From: Actinoplanes subtropicus
Lineage (GTDB): Bacteria > Actinomycetota > Actinomycetes > Mycobacteriales > Micromonosporaceae
Direction of reading: 5' to 3'
Length of the DNA: 64,000 nucleotides
Assembly (NCBI RefSeq): GCF_000721705.1
Contig: NZ_JOJL01000027.1
Coordinates: forward strand, 62,001 to 126,000
Position 1 is the stretch's first letter. Every line of letters starts with the position of its first letter. Positions 53,509 through 62,320 of this stretch are shown piece by piece. A program made the translations under genes and the position numbers. Under the pieces are notes generated by a model. The model was not told the origin of the DNA, searched no databases, and was given only the letters and a program-made list of their open reading frames with translations.

Positions 53509-55104
53509 ATGGGCAAGCAGGAGGGTGTCACCCGGCGGGGGCTGCTGGCCGGAGCGGGCGCCGTGGCCGTGGGCAGCGTCACCATGAGTAGCGCGGCACC
53601 CGGGGCGGCGCCGGTGTCCGTACGACCGGGCGACCCGCGCTACGAGAATCTCTTGCGGGGCAACAACTTCCGGTTCGTCGGGCACCCCGACGAGGTGCGG
53701 GTGGTCGCCTCGGCCGAGCAGGTCGTCGCCGCCGTCGCGGACGCGGTCGGAACAGGCCGGCGGATCGCGGCCCGCAGCGGCGGGCACTGCTTCGAGAACT
53801 TCACGGCCGATCCGGGCGTACGCCTGCTGCTCGATCTCTCCCCGATGGACGAGGTCGGCTACGACCCGGGCCGCCGCGCGTTCGTGGTCGAGCCCGGCGC
53901 CACGCTCGGCCGGGTCTACCGCACGCTGCAGACCGGCTGGGGCGTCACGATCCCGGCCGGCGGCTGCCCCGAGGTCGGCGCGGGCGGCCACATCGCCGGC
54001 GGCGGGTACGGCCCGCTGTCCCGGCGCTACGGTTCGGTCGTCGACCACCTGTACGCGGTCGAGGTGGTCGTCGTGGATCGCCGGGGCCACGCCCGGGCGG
54101 TGGTGGCCACCCGGGACGCCGGCGACCCGAACCGGGACCTGTGGTGGGCGCACACCGGCGGGGGCGGCGGCAACTTCGGCGTGGTCACCCGGTACTGGCT
54201 GCGCTCGCCCGGCGCGACCGGCGCCGACCCGGCCGGGCTGCTGCCCAAGGCCCCCAAGCAGATGCTCGAATGCCTGGTCGAGTGGGCTTGGGACGAGTCG
54301 ATGACCGAGGCGGCCTTCACCCGGCTGCTCGGGAACTTCGGTGCCTGGCACGAGCGGAACAGCGCGCCGGATTCGCCGTACGCCGGCCTGTATGGGATTT
54401 TGCTGCCCACGCACAAGAGTTCCCAAGGCTTCCCGATGGCGGTGCAGATCGACGCCGGCCTGTCGCGCGCGGACGCGATGGTGACCGAGTTCGTCGATGC
54501 GGTGAACGCCGGGACGGGCCTGACGCCGGTGCTCAACGCGCGCCGGACGATGCCGTGGATGCACATGGTGACCTGGCCGAGCACCGGCGAACCGGGCGAC
54601 CAGTTCAACCGGCGCTACAAGATCAAGGCGGCGTACCTGCGGAAGGGCTACGACGCCGCCCAGCTCGCGGCGATCTACCGCAATCTCACCAACGACACCG
54701 GCACCGGCAACTGCGGCATGCTGCTGATCGGCTACGGCGGCCAGGTCCGCTCGGTGCCGGCCGGCGCCACCGCGATCGCTCAGCGCGACGTCATCATGAA
54801 GGCGGTCTTCCAGAACATCTGGGTCGACGAGGAGGACGACGCCAAGAGCCTCGCCTGGGTCCGCGACCTGTACCGCGACGTCTACGCGGCCACCGGCGGT
54901 GCCCCGGTCCCGAACGACGCGAACGACGGCTCCTACATCAACTACCCGGACGCGGACCTGGCCGACCCGGCCTGGAACACCTCGGGCGTGCCCTGGTCGA
55001 CGCTCTACTACAAGGACAACTACCCGCGGTTGCAGCAGATCAAGGCCCGCTGGGACCCCCGCAACGTCTTCCACCACGCGCTGTCGATCGAGCCACCCGC
55101 CTGA
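53509..55104 (+). CDS. Tat-exported berberine-bridge-type FAD oxidase
   Basis: 531 residues. Twin-arginine signal (TRRGLLAGAGAVAVG), FAD-binding PCMH domain with bicovalent flavin sites: His in SGGHCFEN and Cys in PAGGCPEVGAGGHIAGGGYG, and C-terminal BBE motif (DPRNVFHHALSIEP). Such enzymes oxidise sugars or natural products with O2. ATG 53509 is preferred because GGAGG lies 5 nt upstream; ATG 53497 overlaps that ribosome site. Monocistronic. Confidence 0.92.
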   Translation: MGKQEGVTRRGLLAGAGAVAVGSVTMSSAAPGAAPVSVRPGDPRYENLLRGNNFRFVGHPDEVRVVASAEQVVAAVADAVGTGRRIAARSGGHCFENFTADPGVRLLLDLSPMDEVGYDPGRRAFVVEPGATLGRVYRTLQTGWGVTIPAGGCPEVGAGGHIAGGGYGPLSRRYGSVVDHLYAVEVVVVDRRGHARAVVATRDAGDPNRDLWWAHTGGGGGNFGVVTRYWLRSPGATGADPAGLLPKAPKQMLECLVEWAWDESMTEAAFTRLLGNFGAWHERNSAPDSPYAGLYGILLPTHKSSQGFPMAVQIDAGLSRADAMVTEFVDAVNAGTGLTPVLNARRTMPWMHMVTWPSTGEPGDQFNRRYKIKAAYLRKGYDAAQLAAIYRNLTNDTGTGNCGMLLIGYGGQVRSVPAGATAIAQRDVIMKAVFQNIWVDEEDDAKSLAWVRDLYRDVYAATGGAPVPNDANDGSYINYPDADLADPAWNTSGVPWSTLYYKDNYPRLQQIKARWDPRNVFHHALSIEPPA

Positions 55105-55246
55105 CCCGCGGAAGTCACCAGCAAAACCATCATTGCGTACGTATGGGAGAGCCCCCGCCGGCTCAGCGGCACTCGTCGCGGTGGACGTCGGCGGGGGACG
55201 CGCCGGCCGAGCCGGGCGGCCGGGCCGATGCCGCGTGCCCGCTTCG

Positions 55247-55618
55247 CTAGGCGATCCCGAGGTCGAGGGTGACCTCGTGACGGGCGCCGGACGGCTCCTC
55301 GGCAGCGGCGGGCGCGGCAACGTGCGGCTCCGCCGCGGCGGCGATCGCTCGCAGTGCCGCCAGGTGCCCACGCAGGGCGGTGCGTCCCGGCACGGTGAGC
55401 GTGACCAGCCGCCGCGAGCGCGCGTCCACCCGTACGCGGGAAATCTCCACATACCCGGCGTCGCCGAGTGCGGCGAGGTGCTTGCTCAGGACCGAGTCCG
55501 AGATCTCCAGGCTCTCCCGGATGTCGGAGAACGGCAACGACCGCACCGGCGCGAGCATCGCGCAGATCTGTAGCCGCAACGGCGCGTGGATGAGCTCGTC
55601 GAACGCCGCCTCGCTCAC
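55247..55618 (-). CDS. Winged-helix transcriptional regulator
   Basis: 123 residues: MarR/ArsR-like winged helix (LEISDSVLSKHLAALGDAGYVEISR) with basic wing and an Ala/Pro/Glu tail. No metal-binding cysteines. GTG start overlaps the stop of the upstream membrane-protein gene (GTGA), the common membrane-protein/regulator pair; probably autoregulates via the repeats at 56097-56139. Confidence 0.85.
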   Translation of the reverse strand: MSEAAFDELIHAPLRLQICAMLAPVRSLPFSDIRESLEISDSVLSKHLAALGDAGYVEISRVRVDARSRRLVTLTVPGRTALRGHLAALRAIAAAAEPHVAAPAAAEEPSGARHEVTLDLGIA

Positions 55619-56094
55619 CCCCGCCACACCCGGGCCGTCCGGCGCCGATAGGAAGCCTTCGCGCCGAACAGGCAGGCCGCGACGGTCACGGCCACAGCCG
55701 CGCCGAGGCCCCAGCTCGCCAGGCCGGAATCGCCGCGGCCGGCGAGGACGTGCGGGCCGACCACGGCCCCGACCAGGACCGCGACGCAGGTGAGCGTCAC
55801 GTCGACGACGCCCCACGTGGGCTTCGGCAGGGAAATCAGCGGCCGCCAGTGGTTGCGGGCGGACAGCCTCACCAACTCGGCAAGGAACCACACGACCGCG
55901 ACGATCGCCACGATGCCTCCCGGCCCCTTGTACCTCGACGGCACGGTCAGCACTCCGCAGAGCGTGCTGGACGCGAGGATCAAGCTCGCCGGGATCGCCG
56001 CCCGGCGGACTGACGCGTCATGCGCCTGACGGGCGGCCCGGAGTTGCTCTCGGGCCGCGCCGGGAGCGACGGGACCCGACGACTGTCTTTCCAT
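55615..56094 (-). CDS. Small four-helix membrane protein
   Basis: 159 residues with four hydrophobic segments (about 35-52, 60-80, 98-118, 128-148) and a basic C-terminus (SYRRRTARVWRG). Function unknown. First gene of the pair with the winged-helix regulator. Confidence 0.8.
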   Translation of the reverse strand: MERQSSGPVAPGAAREQLRAARQAHDASVRRAAIPASLILASSTLCGVLTVPSRYKGPGGIVAIVAVVWFLAELVRLSARNHWRPLISLPKPTWGVVDVTLTCVAVLVGAVVGPHVLAGRGDSGLASWGLGAAVAVTVAACLFGAKASYRRRTARVWRG

Positions 56095-56096
56095 AC

Positions 56097-56139
56097 CGGA
56101 AAGTTAGCACGTGACTTGCCGCCACGGAAAGTCACGTGC
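56097..56139. promoter_or_regulatory. Double operator-like repeats upstream of membrane protein/regulator pair
   Basis: Inverted repeat GCACGTGAC (56107-56115) / GTCACGTGC (56131-56139), and overlapping direct repeat CGGAAAGT at 56097 and 56125 (28 bp apart, near three helical turns). It sits directly upstream of ATG 56094 and just past the stop of the opposing-side flavoprotein gene, in the right place for autoregulation by the winged-helix protein. Confidence 0.5.
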
Positions 56140-56141
56140 AT

Positions 56142-56648
56142 TCAGGAATTGTCGAATCGGTACCGGGTCTGGCTGTGCGGCTTCTTCCCGAAGGCCAGCA
56201 CCTTCGCCGGCCGTACCGCGAAAACCAGCCCGATGTGGCCGGCCCCGTCGTCAAAAGTGTCGTCGAGCACCCGGTAGTTCCAGTCGTGCCGGGCCTTCCA
56301 CAGCGCGGCCAGCTCGACCAGCCGGCCATGGTCGGTGATCCGCTCGGCGCTCCCCTCGACGACCACGTCGGTGCCGTCGTGCAGCTTGTCGGTGCCGGTG
56401 GACAACGCGCAATACGGATTGCGCCGCAGGTTGGCGGCCTTCTGCTCCTGGTCTCCGGTGCAGATGTACAGGGCACCGCCGTCCCACACCGCCGGCAGCG
56501 GGGTGACGTGCGGCCGCCCGTCGGGCCGCACGGTGGACAGCCAGAAGATCTCCGCCGAGCCGAGAATCCGCTCGGCCTCGGCCCACGGCACCGGACCCGC
56601 CGTCGGCTCGCTGAACCCGGCATGCAACTCAGGCGTCGGTTCGATCAT
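56142..56648 (-). CDS. PNPOx-like flavin/F420-binding protein
   Basis: 168 residues: split-barrel core IFWLSTVRPDGRPHVTPLPAVW, ALYICTGDQEQKAANLRRNP and HDGTDVVVEGSAERI. Probably binds FMN or F420 and reduces an unknown substrate. ATG 56648 is fixed by GGAGGT six bases upstream; the frame is open further. Divergent from a DUF574 methyltransferase gene. Confidence 0.85.
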   Translation of the reverse strand: MIEPTPELHAGFSEPTAGPVPWAEAERILGSAEIFWLSTVRPDGRPHVTPLPAVWDGGALYICTGDQEQKAANLRRNPYCALSTGTDKLHDGTDVVVEGSAERITDHGRLVELAALWKARHDWNYRVLDDTFDDGAGHIGLVFAVRPAKVLAFGKKPHSQTRYRFDNS

Positions 56649-56774
56649 CACGTACCTCCCTCTCGCGGTGTACCCCCTCATCTCGATGACGAACGGACAC
56701 CCAACCATCCGGACAGGCCGATTCGTCCGGTTTGGCGGGTCGAACTGCCTCGAGGTGCCGCATGGGCGGTGAGG

Positions 56775-56780
56775 TACATT
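56775..56780 (+). promoter_or_regulatory. -10 box (TACATT) for leaderless methyltransferase gene
   Basis: TACATT ends 7 nt before the ATG at 56788; no SD is present. Confidence 0.4.
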
Positions 56781-56787
56781 TCTGGCC

Positions 56788-57576
56788 ATGCCAGTGGATC
56801 TCAATACGTCGGTGCCGCACTCGGCGCGGATCTACGACTACCTGCTGGGCGGCAAGGACAACTTCGAGGCGGACCGTACGGCGGCGGCCGCCATCGTCGA
56901 ATCGTCCCCGAGCCTGCCGATCTCGATGCGGGCGAACCGGCAGTTCATGGCGCGAGTGGCCCACCACCTGGCGGCCGAGCGCGGGATCCGGCAGTTCCTC
57001 GACATCGGCACCGGCCTGCCCACCTCGCCCAACCTGCACGAGGTCGTCCAGAAAGAAGATCCAACTTCCAAGATTGTGTACGTGGACAACGACCCGATCG
57101 TGCTCGTCCACGCCCGGGCCCTGCTGACCTCGACGCCGCAGGGCACCACCGCGTACCTCGACGCCGACCTGCGCGACGTCGACAAGATCCTGGCGTCCCC
57201 CGAGGTCCGGGACAATATTGACTTCACCCGGCCGGTCTCGATCAGCCTGATCGCCGTCCTGCAGTTCATCCCGGACGAGGACGAGGCCCACCGCATCCTC
57301 GACGGTCTGCTCGAACCGTGCCCGGCCGGCAGCACCCTGGCCATCTCCACGGTCACCGCGCACAACCCGCAGGCGGTCGCCGCCGCGGCCGCCTACCGCG
57401 CCCGCGGCATCCAAGCGATCGAGCGCACGGACGACGAGGTGACCGCCCTGTTCCGCGGCCTCGACCTGGTCGACCCCGGCGTCGTACTGGTCAACAAGTG
57501 GCGCCCGGACGCCGAGGCCGCCGCGATCGACGACACCCACGTCCAAATGACGGGCGGCGTGGCCGTCAAGAACTGA
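56788..57576 (+). CDS. SAM-dependent methyltransferase, DUF574 type (second copy)
   Basis: 262 residues: family N-terminus HSARIYDYLLGGKDNFEADR, SAM-binding FLDIGTGLPT and VYVDNDPIVLVHARALL. Distant paralogue of the gene at 22112. Substrate unknown. Adjacent to a PNPOx-like gene, as the first copy nearly is. Confidence 0.9.
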   Translation: MPVDLNTSVPHSARIYDYLLGGKDNFEADRTAAAAIVESSPSLPISMRANRQFMARVAHHLAAERGIRQFLDIGTGLPTSPNLHEVVQKEDPTSKIVYVDNDPIVLVHARALLTSTPQGTTAYLDADLRDVDKILASPEVRDNIDFTRPVSISLIAVLQFIPDEDEAHRILDGLLEPCPAGSTLAISTVTAHNPQAVAAAAAYRARGIQAIERTDDEVTALFRGLDLVDPGVVLVNKWRPDAEAAAIDDTHVQMTGGVAVKN

Positions 57577-57730
57577 GCGCGCCCGTCCAGCCGTCAGTAA
57601 TGCGCGAGGATCTGCCCGACCGGGTGGCCGAGAAGCGCGGCGACCTCGCCAAGCTCCGCACAACCTGCCCGACTCCGCTCAGCATCGCCAGGTGAGTGCG
57701 CGGGTGGCCGGCTGCGGGCATCATCTGTCC

Positions 57731-58087
57731 ATGGACGTGGAACAAATCGCCGGTTCCTTCGTGGTGGAGATCGGAATTCGGCAGGCGTGGCCGTTCCTGG
57801 GACTCTGCGACAACCGGCCGACACCCAACCAGGAAACCCGTCTGTACATCGACGCTTCCTGGGCCATCGAGGCAGCCGATTCCGCTGGTGGCAGCGCCGA
57901 CGACGGCATCCGGTGGCTGACCGCGGCCACGGTGCTCAACGGACGAACCATAGATGCCGCCCGGGTCAACGACGACGGCTCGCTTCGTCTGACGGCGGAT
58001 CCCGGGATCGCTCTGGTCGTTTCAGGCGAACCGGAGCCGTACACGGTGGGCGAGCCATGGCGACTCAGCGAGTGGCATCCCGCTTGA
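57731..58087 (+). CDS. Hypothetical protein
   Basis: 118 residues, not recognised; beta-rich and acidic (SFVVEIGIRQAWPFLG, RLYIDASWAIEAAD, RWLTAATVLNGRTIDAARV, SLRLTADPGIALVVSG). Cytosolic. ATG 57731; a start at 57692 is possible. The 190 bp after it contain no gene, only the 17-bp repeats at their right end. Confidence 0.6.
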   Translation: MDVEQIAGSFVVEIGIRQAWPFLGLCDNRPTPNQETRLYIDASWAIEAADSAGGSADDGIRWLTAATVLNGRTIDAARVNDDGSLRLTADPGIALVVSGEPEPYTVGEPWRLSEWHPA

Positions 58088-58243
58088 TCAAACGCTCGCT
58101 GTGCGACGGATCCGTGCACCGCCCGATACCGGTAGCCAGACCGCGATCGGGCCGAGAGGGCAGGCGGCGCTCAGGGCCGGATGACGGCCAAGGCCCACGA
58201 CGCTCCCGAGCAGCACGTCGCATGGCCTTGGCCGGTCCCGGTG

Positions 58244-58277
58244 TTACTCGACGAGCGGTGTTACTTGACGAGCGGTG
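58244..58277. repeat. 17-bp tandem repeat at a gene end
   Basis: Two copies (TTACTCGACGAGCGGTG and TTACTTGACGAGCGGTG) directly followed by TCACTTGAAGAGC, the stop and last codons of the MFS small-partner gene. The array looks like repeated duplication of that gene's final codons on the minus strand. Confidence 0.85.
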
Positions 58278-58385
58278 TCACTTGAAGAGCTTGGCCGCCG
58301 TGATCGCGGTCTCCACTACGCCGTACCCGAGCAGCACGGCCACCAGCAGCCAGGACACCAGTAGGCGGACGGATGGGGCGCTCAT
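58278..58385 (-). CDS. Small membrane partner of MFS transporter
   Basis: 35-residue single-helix protein (LLVSWLLVAVLLGYGVVETA). Its ATG overlaps the stop of the MFS gene (ATGA), and such mini-proteins are known downstream of actinobacterial oxalate/formate-type transporters as putative small subunits. Too short for usual gene finders, but the coupling and composition are convincing. Confidence 0.75.
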   Translation of the reverse strand: MSAPSVRLLVSWLLVAVLLGYGVVETAITAAKLFK

Positions 58386-59827
58386 GCGGCAGCCTCCTTC
58401 TCGAGGGCGGTGACGGTGCCGGCCGGCTCGTGGAATCGTTCCGGCACCGGGCGGATCAGCAGGTTGGCGACGAAGCCGACGGCCAGCACGCCGACCATCG
58501 TGAACAGCGCCGGCCGGTAGGCGTCCGCGGTCAGGCTGCCGGGCTTGCCCTGGGCGTCGAGAAAGCCGTTGATGATCAGTGGACCGGCGACGCCGGCCGC
58601 GGACCAGGCGATCAGCAGCCGGCCGTGGATCGCGCCCACCTGGTAGGTGCCGAACAGGTCGCGCAGGTAGGCCGGGACCGTCGCGAAACCGCCGCCGTAG
58701 AAGGACAGGATCACGCCCGCCAGCACCACGAACAGCGCCGTCGCCGCGTCGCCGACGGTGGCCAGCAGGAGGTACATGACCATGCCGACGCCCAGGTACA
58801 CCAGGTACATCGGCTTGCGGCCGAGCACATCGGAGGTGGACGACCAGACGAACCGGCCGGCCATGTTGAACAGCGACAGCAGGCCGACGAAGCCGCTCGC
58901 CGCCGTGACGCTGACGGTGGAGACGCCGTCGCTCCCCCGGAAGAAGTCCTGGATCATCGGGCTGGCCTGTTCGAGGATGCCGATGCCCGCGGTCACGTTG
59001 CAGAACAGAACAACCCACAACAACCAGAAGCTTCGCGTACGGATGGCGTTGGCGGCCGACACGTTGGCGGCCGTGACCAGCGGCTTCGCCTTGGCGGCCG
59101 ACGGGTCCCAGCCCGTCGGACGCCATCCCGGCGCCGGCACCCGGATGTTGGCGACCCCGAACATCATGATCAGGAAGTACGCGATGCCCAGGGTGACGAA
59201 CAGCAGCACCAGCGCCCGGCCGTCGGCGATCGAGGTGGCCACGTTGGGGTCGTAGCTCGAGTCGTACGCGGAAAGAAGCTGACGCGAAGCGGGGCTCGCG
59301 ATCAGGGCGCCGCCGCCGAAGCCCATGATGGCCAGTCCCGTGGCCAGGCCGGGCCGGTCGGGAAACCATTTGATCAGCGTGGACACGGGCGAGATGTAGC
59401 CGATGCCGAGCCCGATGCCACCGATCACGCCGTAGCCGAGATAGACCAGCCACAGCTGTTTCGTTCCGATCCCGAGCGCCGCGACCAGGAAGCCGCTGGC
59501 CCAGCAACAGGCGGAGACGAACATCGCCTTGCGGGGGCCGTTCGCCTCGACCCAGGTGCCGCCGACCGCCGCCGACAGGCCCAGCATCACGATCGCGATG
59601 CTGAAGATGATGCCGATCGAGGTCTGGCTGGCGGCGAAATGCTTGATGAACGAGTTCTTGTAGACGCTGGTCGCGTAAACCTGGCCGATACACAGATGCA
59701 CGGCGAGCGCGGCCGGCGGGATCAGCCAGCGGCTGTACCCCTCCGGCGCGATCGTATGCTTGCGGTCGAGCGCGGTGAGCAGGGACAACCCGGCCTCCCA
59801 ACCCCTGTGGATATTGAAGACCATCAT
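58382..59827 (-). CDS. MFS transporter, oxalate/formate antiporter (OFA) family
   Basis: 481 residues, 12 predicted helices. Family features: GQVYATSVYKNSF in the first helix region, GGIGLGIGYISPVSTLIKWFPDRPGLATG (loop 4), and a longer central loop near PGWRPTGWDP. Exchanges small carboxylates; the substrate cannot be fixed. Initiates at the paired ATGs 59827/59824. Confidence 0.88.
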   Translation of the reverse strand: MMVFNIHRGWEAGLSLLTALDRKHTIAPEGYSRWLIPPAALAVHLCIGQVYATSVYKNSFIKHFAASQTSIGIIFSIAIVMLGLSAAVGGTWVEANGPRKAMFVSACCWASGFLVAALGIGTKQLWLVYLGYGVIGGIGLGIGYISPVSTLIKWFPDRPGLATGLAIMGFGGGALIASPASRQLLSAYDSSYDPNVATSIADGRALVLLFVTLGIAYFLIMMFGVANIRVPAPGWRPTGWDPSAAKAKPLVTAANVSAANAIRTRSFWLLWVVLFCNVTAGIGILEQASPMIQDFFRGSDGVSTVSVTAASGFVGLLSLFNMAGRFVWSSTSDVLGRKPMYLVYLGVGMVMYLLLATVGDAATALFVVLAGVILSFYGGGFATVPAYLRDLFGTYQVGAIHGRLLIAWSAAGVAGPLIINGFLDAQGKPGSLTADAYRPALFTMVGVLAVGFVANLLIRPVPERFHEPAGTVTALEKEAAA

Positions 59828-59904
59828 TTACCAAAGTTCTTGACCGGGCAACCTTTTCGACGTGTCGCGACGGCACTCCGGCCGGGATCGGTCCCCGTTC
59901 TGCG

Positions 59905-60300
59905 TTTGACTGCAACCGGACCGAGGACGCGGTGCGGGAGGCGTTCGCCCGGGTGCTGGCCGCGCCCAGGTCCTTTCTCGACGCCGAGGAGCCGGAGCGC
60001 TGGCTGCGGGTGGCGGCGCTGAATGTGGCCCGCACCCGGTACCGGCGCCGGTGGGTGTTCGATCGGCTGGTCCGGTCGGGGCGGGTGGAGATCGCCCGGG
60101 AGGCCGCGCCAGGGCTGTCGCGCGACCGGGTGGCGTTGCTGGCCGCACTGCGACGGCTCGCGCCACCCACCCGGGAGGCGGTGGTGCTGCACCATCTCGC
60201 CGACCTGCCGGTGGCGGAGGTGGCGGCGACGCTGGGCGTGCCGGAGGGAACGGTGAAGGCGCGGCTGGCCCGGGGCCGGGCCAGCCCTGGCCGGGATTCT
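59905..60300 (+). pseudogene. ECF sigma-factor remnant
   Basis: Frame reads TEDAVREAFARVLAAPRSFL and RWLRVAALNVARTRYRRR (sigma region 2 end), then a region 4 with LRRLAPPTREAVVLHHLADL and EVAATLGVPEGTVKARL. The first 30 or so residues of region 2 are missing, and after GRA near 60288 a 1-nt slip is needed to continue (ALAGILADDD), so the gene is broken at both ends. A product from GTG 59932 would lack core-binding region 2.1. Confidence 0.65.
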
Positions 60301-60339
60301 CGCCGACGACGATCCACCCGCACCGGCGGCCGATCGGAC

Positions 60340-60790
60340 GGCCGGCCTTCCCGAGGAGGCTGCGGGTTCCGTTCTTCGGCACGCCCTTGGCGCCGAGGCT
60401 CCAGCCGGCGGCGCGGGTCGGGTCGACTCTGCGCACCCACTCGTCGTCGACGTAGTGGGTGTGGTCCGGCCCCTGCTTGTAGACCACTTTGTACACATCG
60501 GGCCCGGACATGTTCGTCGCTGATTCCGGGGTCACCAAGTTGTCCCCGTCGGAGCCGATGAGCAGCCAGTTGGTGCCGTTGTTGCCCTGTGGATCACTGT
60601 TCTGGTTCAGGTTGGTCAGATAGCTCGGCCAGAGGGCCGGGTACATCTGGCGCGACTGCGTGGTCTGCGCCGTCCAGTTGACCCCGTCGTGCGGCGTGGC
60701 GAAGGTGACCCGGTCCGCAGCCGCCGGACCAAACGCGGACCAAACTCGAACCACGTCGGCCGCAGGTTCCCACGCCCAGCAAATCAGCCG
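60340..60790 (-). pseudogene. Remnant of an exported-type protein
   Basis: Minus-strand frame reads clearly protein-like text rich in Asn/Thr/Trp/Tyr (HDGVNWTAQTTQSRQMYPAL, NNGTNWLLIGSDGDNLVTPE, YKQGPDHTHYVDDEWVRRV), typical of secreted proteins, but has no start or signal peptide on one side and merges into the sigma remnant on the other. The frame stays open far beyond in both directions only because of high GC. Family not recognised. Confidence 0.4.
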
Positions 60791-60910
60791 GGCCGGCGCC
60801 TCGCCGATACCGACGTCCCTTGCGCCTCGCGTTGCGCGCGAGCCGTCGCGCTTGCGGGGCGGGCGTCCGGTCTGCCGATTCCGTTGTGGGCCCGCTCTAC
60901 CGTGATCGTC

Positions 60911-61735
60911 ATGGGGCGGCGCTCGATCTCGGGATACCACGACAACGGTGCGCTGATCTGGACCTGGCGCCTCTCCCTGACCGTCGGCGGCGCCGGGTTG
61001 CTGCTGGGGGCAGTCACGGCGGTGTTGTGGGCCGTCGGGGTGCGGGTGGGCGCGAGTGCTCTTCCGGCCGTTCTCGGCATCCTCGCCCTGTTTCTGGCCG
61101 TCAACGGCCGCATCTACTCGGCCATTCTGCTGCGCTACGAACAGGAGCGGCTTCCCGCCGTGCCGGCGTTCGTCCCTGGCCCATCCGGCCTGCGGCCACG
61201 GCGGCGAGTGGTGCGGCGGTGGAGCGGCGTCGCGTGGCTCATGATGGCGATCGTCGTCTGCCTGCCGGTGTCTGTCGTGACGAACTGGACCGCCGAGCCC
61301 AAAGGGATGCAGGTGGGTGGCGTGACCGGCTCGGTCCTCGCCATCGCCGCCTGCTGGCTGCTCGGCCCGGCCGCCCGGTTCGTCATCACGCGCGAACATC
61401 TGCACATCGACACCGGGTTCCGCCGGACCAGCCTTCCCCGGAAGCTGTTGGCGGGGTTTCTCGCCGACGGCCGGAACGTGCGCGCCGAGCTCACCGACGG
61501 CGACCATCGGAACTTCCGGGTCGACTCGCCGCTGCTCGAGGCGGGATCGAACCGCTACCGCAGCAACGTGCGCTGCCGATTCCGCACGATTCAGGCGATC
61601 GTCCGGGCGCTGGGCGAAGTGCCCCCGCTCGACACCGACCGCCCCTTGGCAGTGACCCGAGCGCGATGGGGGCCGATCACGCTCGCGGCCGGTGCGGTGT
61701 TGGCAACGGCCTTCGTCACTACGCTGCTGGCGTAA
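60911..61735 (+). CDS. Hypothetical membrane protein
   Basis: 274 residues with four to five hydrophobic segments (about 15-35, 38-58, 105-125, 130-150, 255-274) and a cytoplasmic beta-rich domain (FVITREHLHIDTGFRR, PH-like pattern). Function unknown. ATG 60911 lies 8 nt after a TACCGT -10-like box (60898-60903), suggesting another leaderless mRNA. Confidence 0.72.
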   Translation: MGRRSISGYHDNGALIWTWRLSLTVGGAGLLLGAVTAVLWAVGVRVGASALPAVLGILALFLAVNGRIYSAILLRYEQERLPAVPAFVPGPSGLRPRRRVVRRWSGVAWLMMAIVVCLPVSVVTNWTAEPKGMQVGGVTGSVLAIAACWLLGPAARFVITREHLHIDTGFRRTSLPRKLLAGFLADGRNVRAELTDGDHRNFRVDSPLLEAGSNRYRSNVRCRFRTIQAIVRALGEVPPLDTDRPLAVTRARWGPITLAAGAVLATAFVTTLLA

Positions 61736-61879
61736 CCACGGCCCCACCCGGCTGGCTGTCGCGAACACTCGTAGCGCCCATTGACGGCCGACGTCTCATC
61801 GGCCAGATCGATCGAGCGGTCAACCGGTCGTTGCCAGCTGTCACGGGCAAGGTGGCCACCGTCGACCCATGATGGGGGT

Positions 61880-62281
61880 ATGGCTTCGGATTCGGTGCAG
61901 GTGGCGGAGCGGATCCAGCGGGCGGCCGCGGACGTGTACGACTACGTGGCGCGGCCCGACCACATCGCTGACTGGGCGCCCGGGCTCGGCGACACGGTCG
62001 AGCGGGCCGGGGAGGACTGGTTCGTGTGTGGGCCGATGGGGCGGGTGAAGGTGATGTTCGCGCCGGCCAATGGGTTCGGCGTGCTCGATCACGAGGTGAC
62101 GCTGCCGAGCGGCGAGCGGTTCTACAACCCGTTACGGGTGGTGGGCTACGGGGAGGGCTGCGAGATCGTTTTCAGCGTACGGCGGTGGCCCGGCATGTCC
62201 GACGCGGAGCTGGAACGGGACGTGAAGGCGGTGTCCGGGGATCTTCGTCGCCTCAAGCAGATCCTGGAAAGTAGCGAATAA
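61880..62281 (+). CDS. SRPBCC (START-like) domain protein
   Basis: 133 residues: VQVAERIQRAAADVYDYVARPDHIADWAPG and the later beta strands fit a polyketide-cyclase/START-like hydrophobic pocket protein. Ligand unknown. ATG 61880 follows GGGGG; an in-frame upstream ATG at 61781 lacks a good site. Confidence 0.78.
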   Translation: MASDSVQVAERIQRAAADVYDYVARPDHIADWAPGLGDTVERAGEDWFVCGPMGRVKVMFAPANGFGVLDHEVTLPSGERFYNPLRVVGYGEGCEIVFSVRRWPGMSDAELERDVKAVSGDLRRLKQILESSE

Positions 62282-62320
62282 CCGCTGGCCGAGTCGCTTG
62301 TTCGAGGGTGACGATGGGCC

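Noticed and set aside
55152..55197. Inverted repeat CCCCCGCCG/CGGCGGGGG after the oxidase gene as terminator
   Set aside because: The loop is 28 nt and there is no T-run; too weak to call.
59828..61768. 646-codon minus-strand open frame
   Set aside because: A mosaic: antisense of the membrane-protein gene, a real-looking remnant in the middle, then antisense of the sigma remnant. Not one protein.
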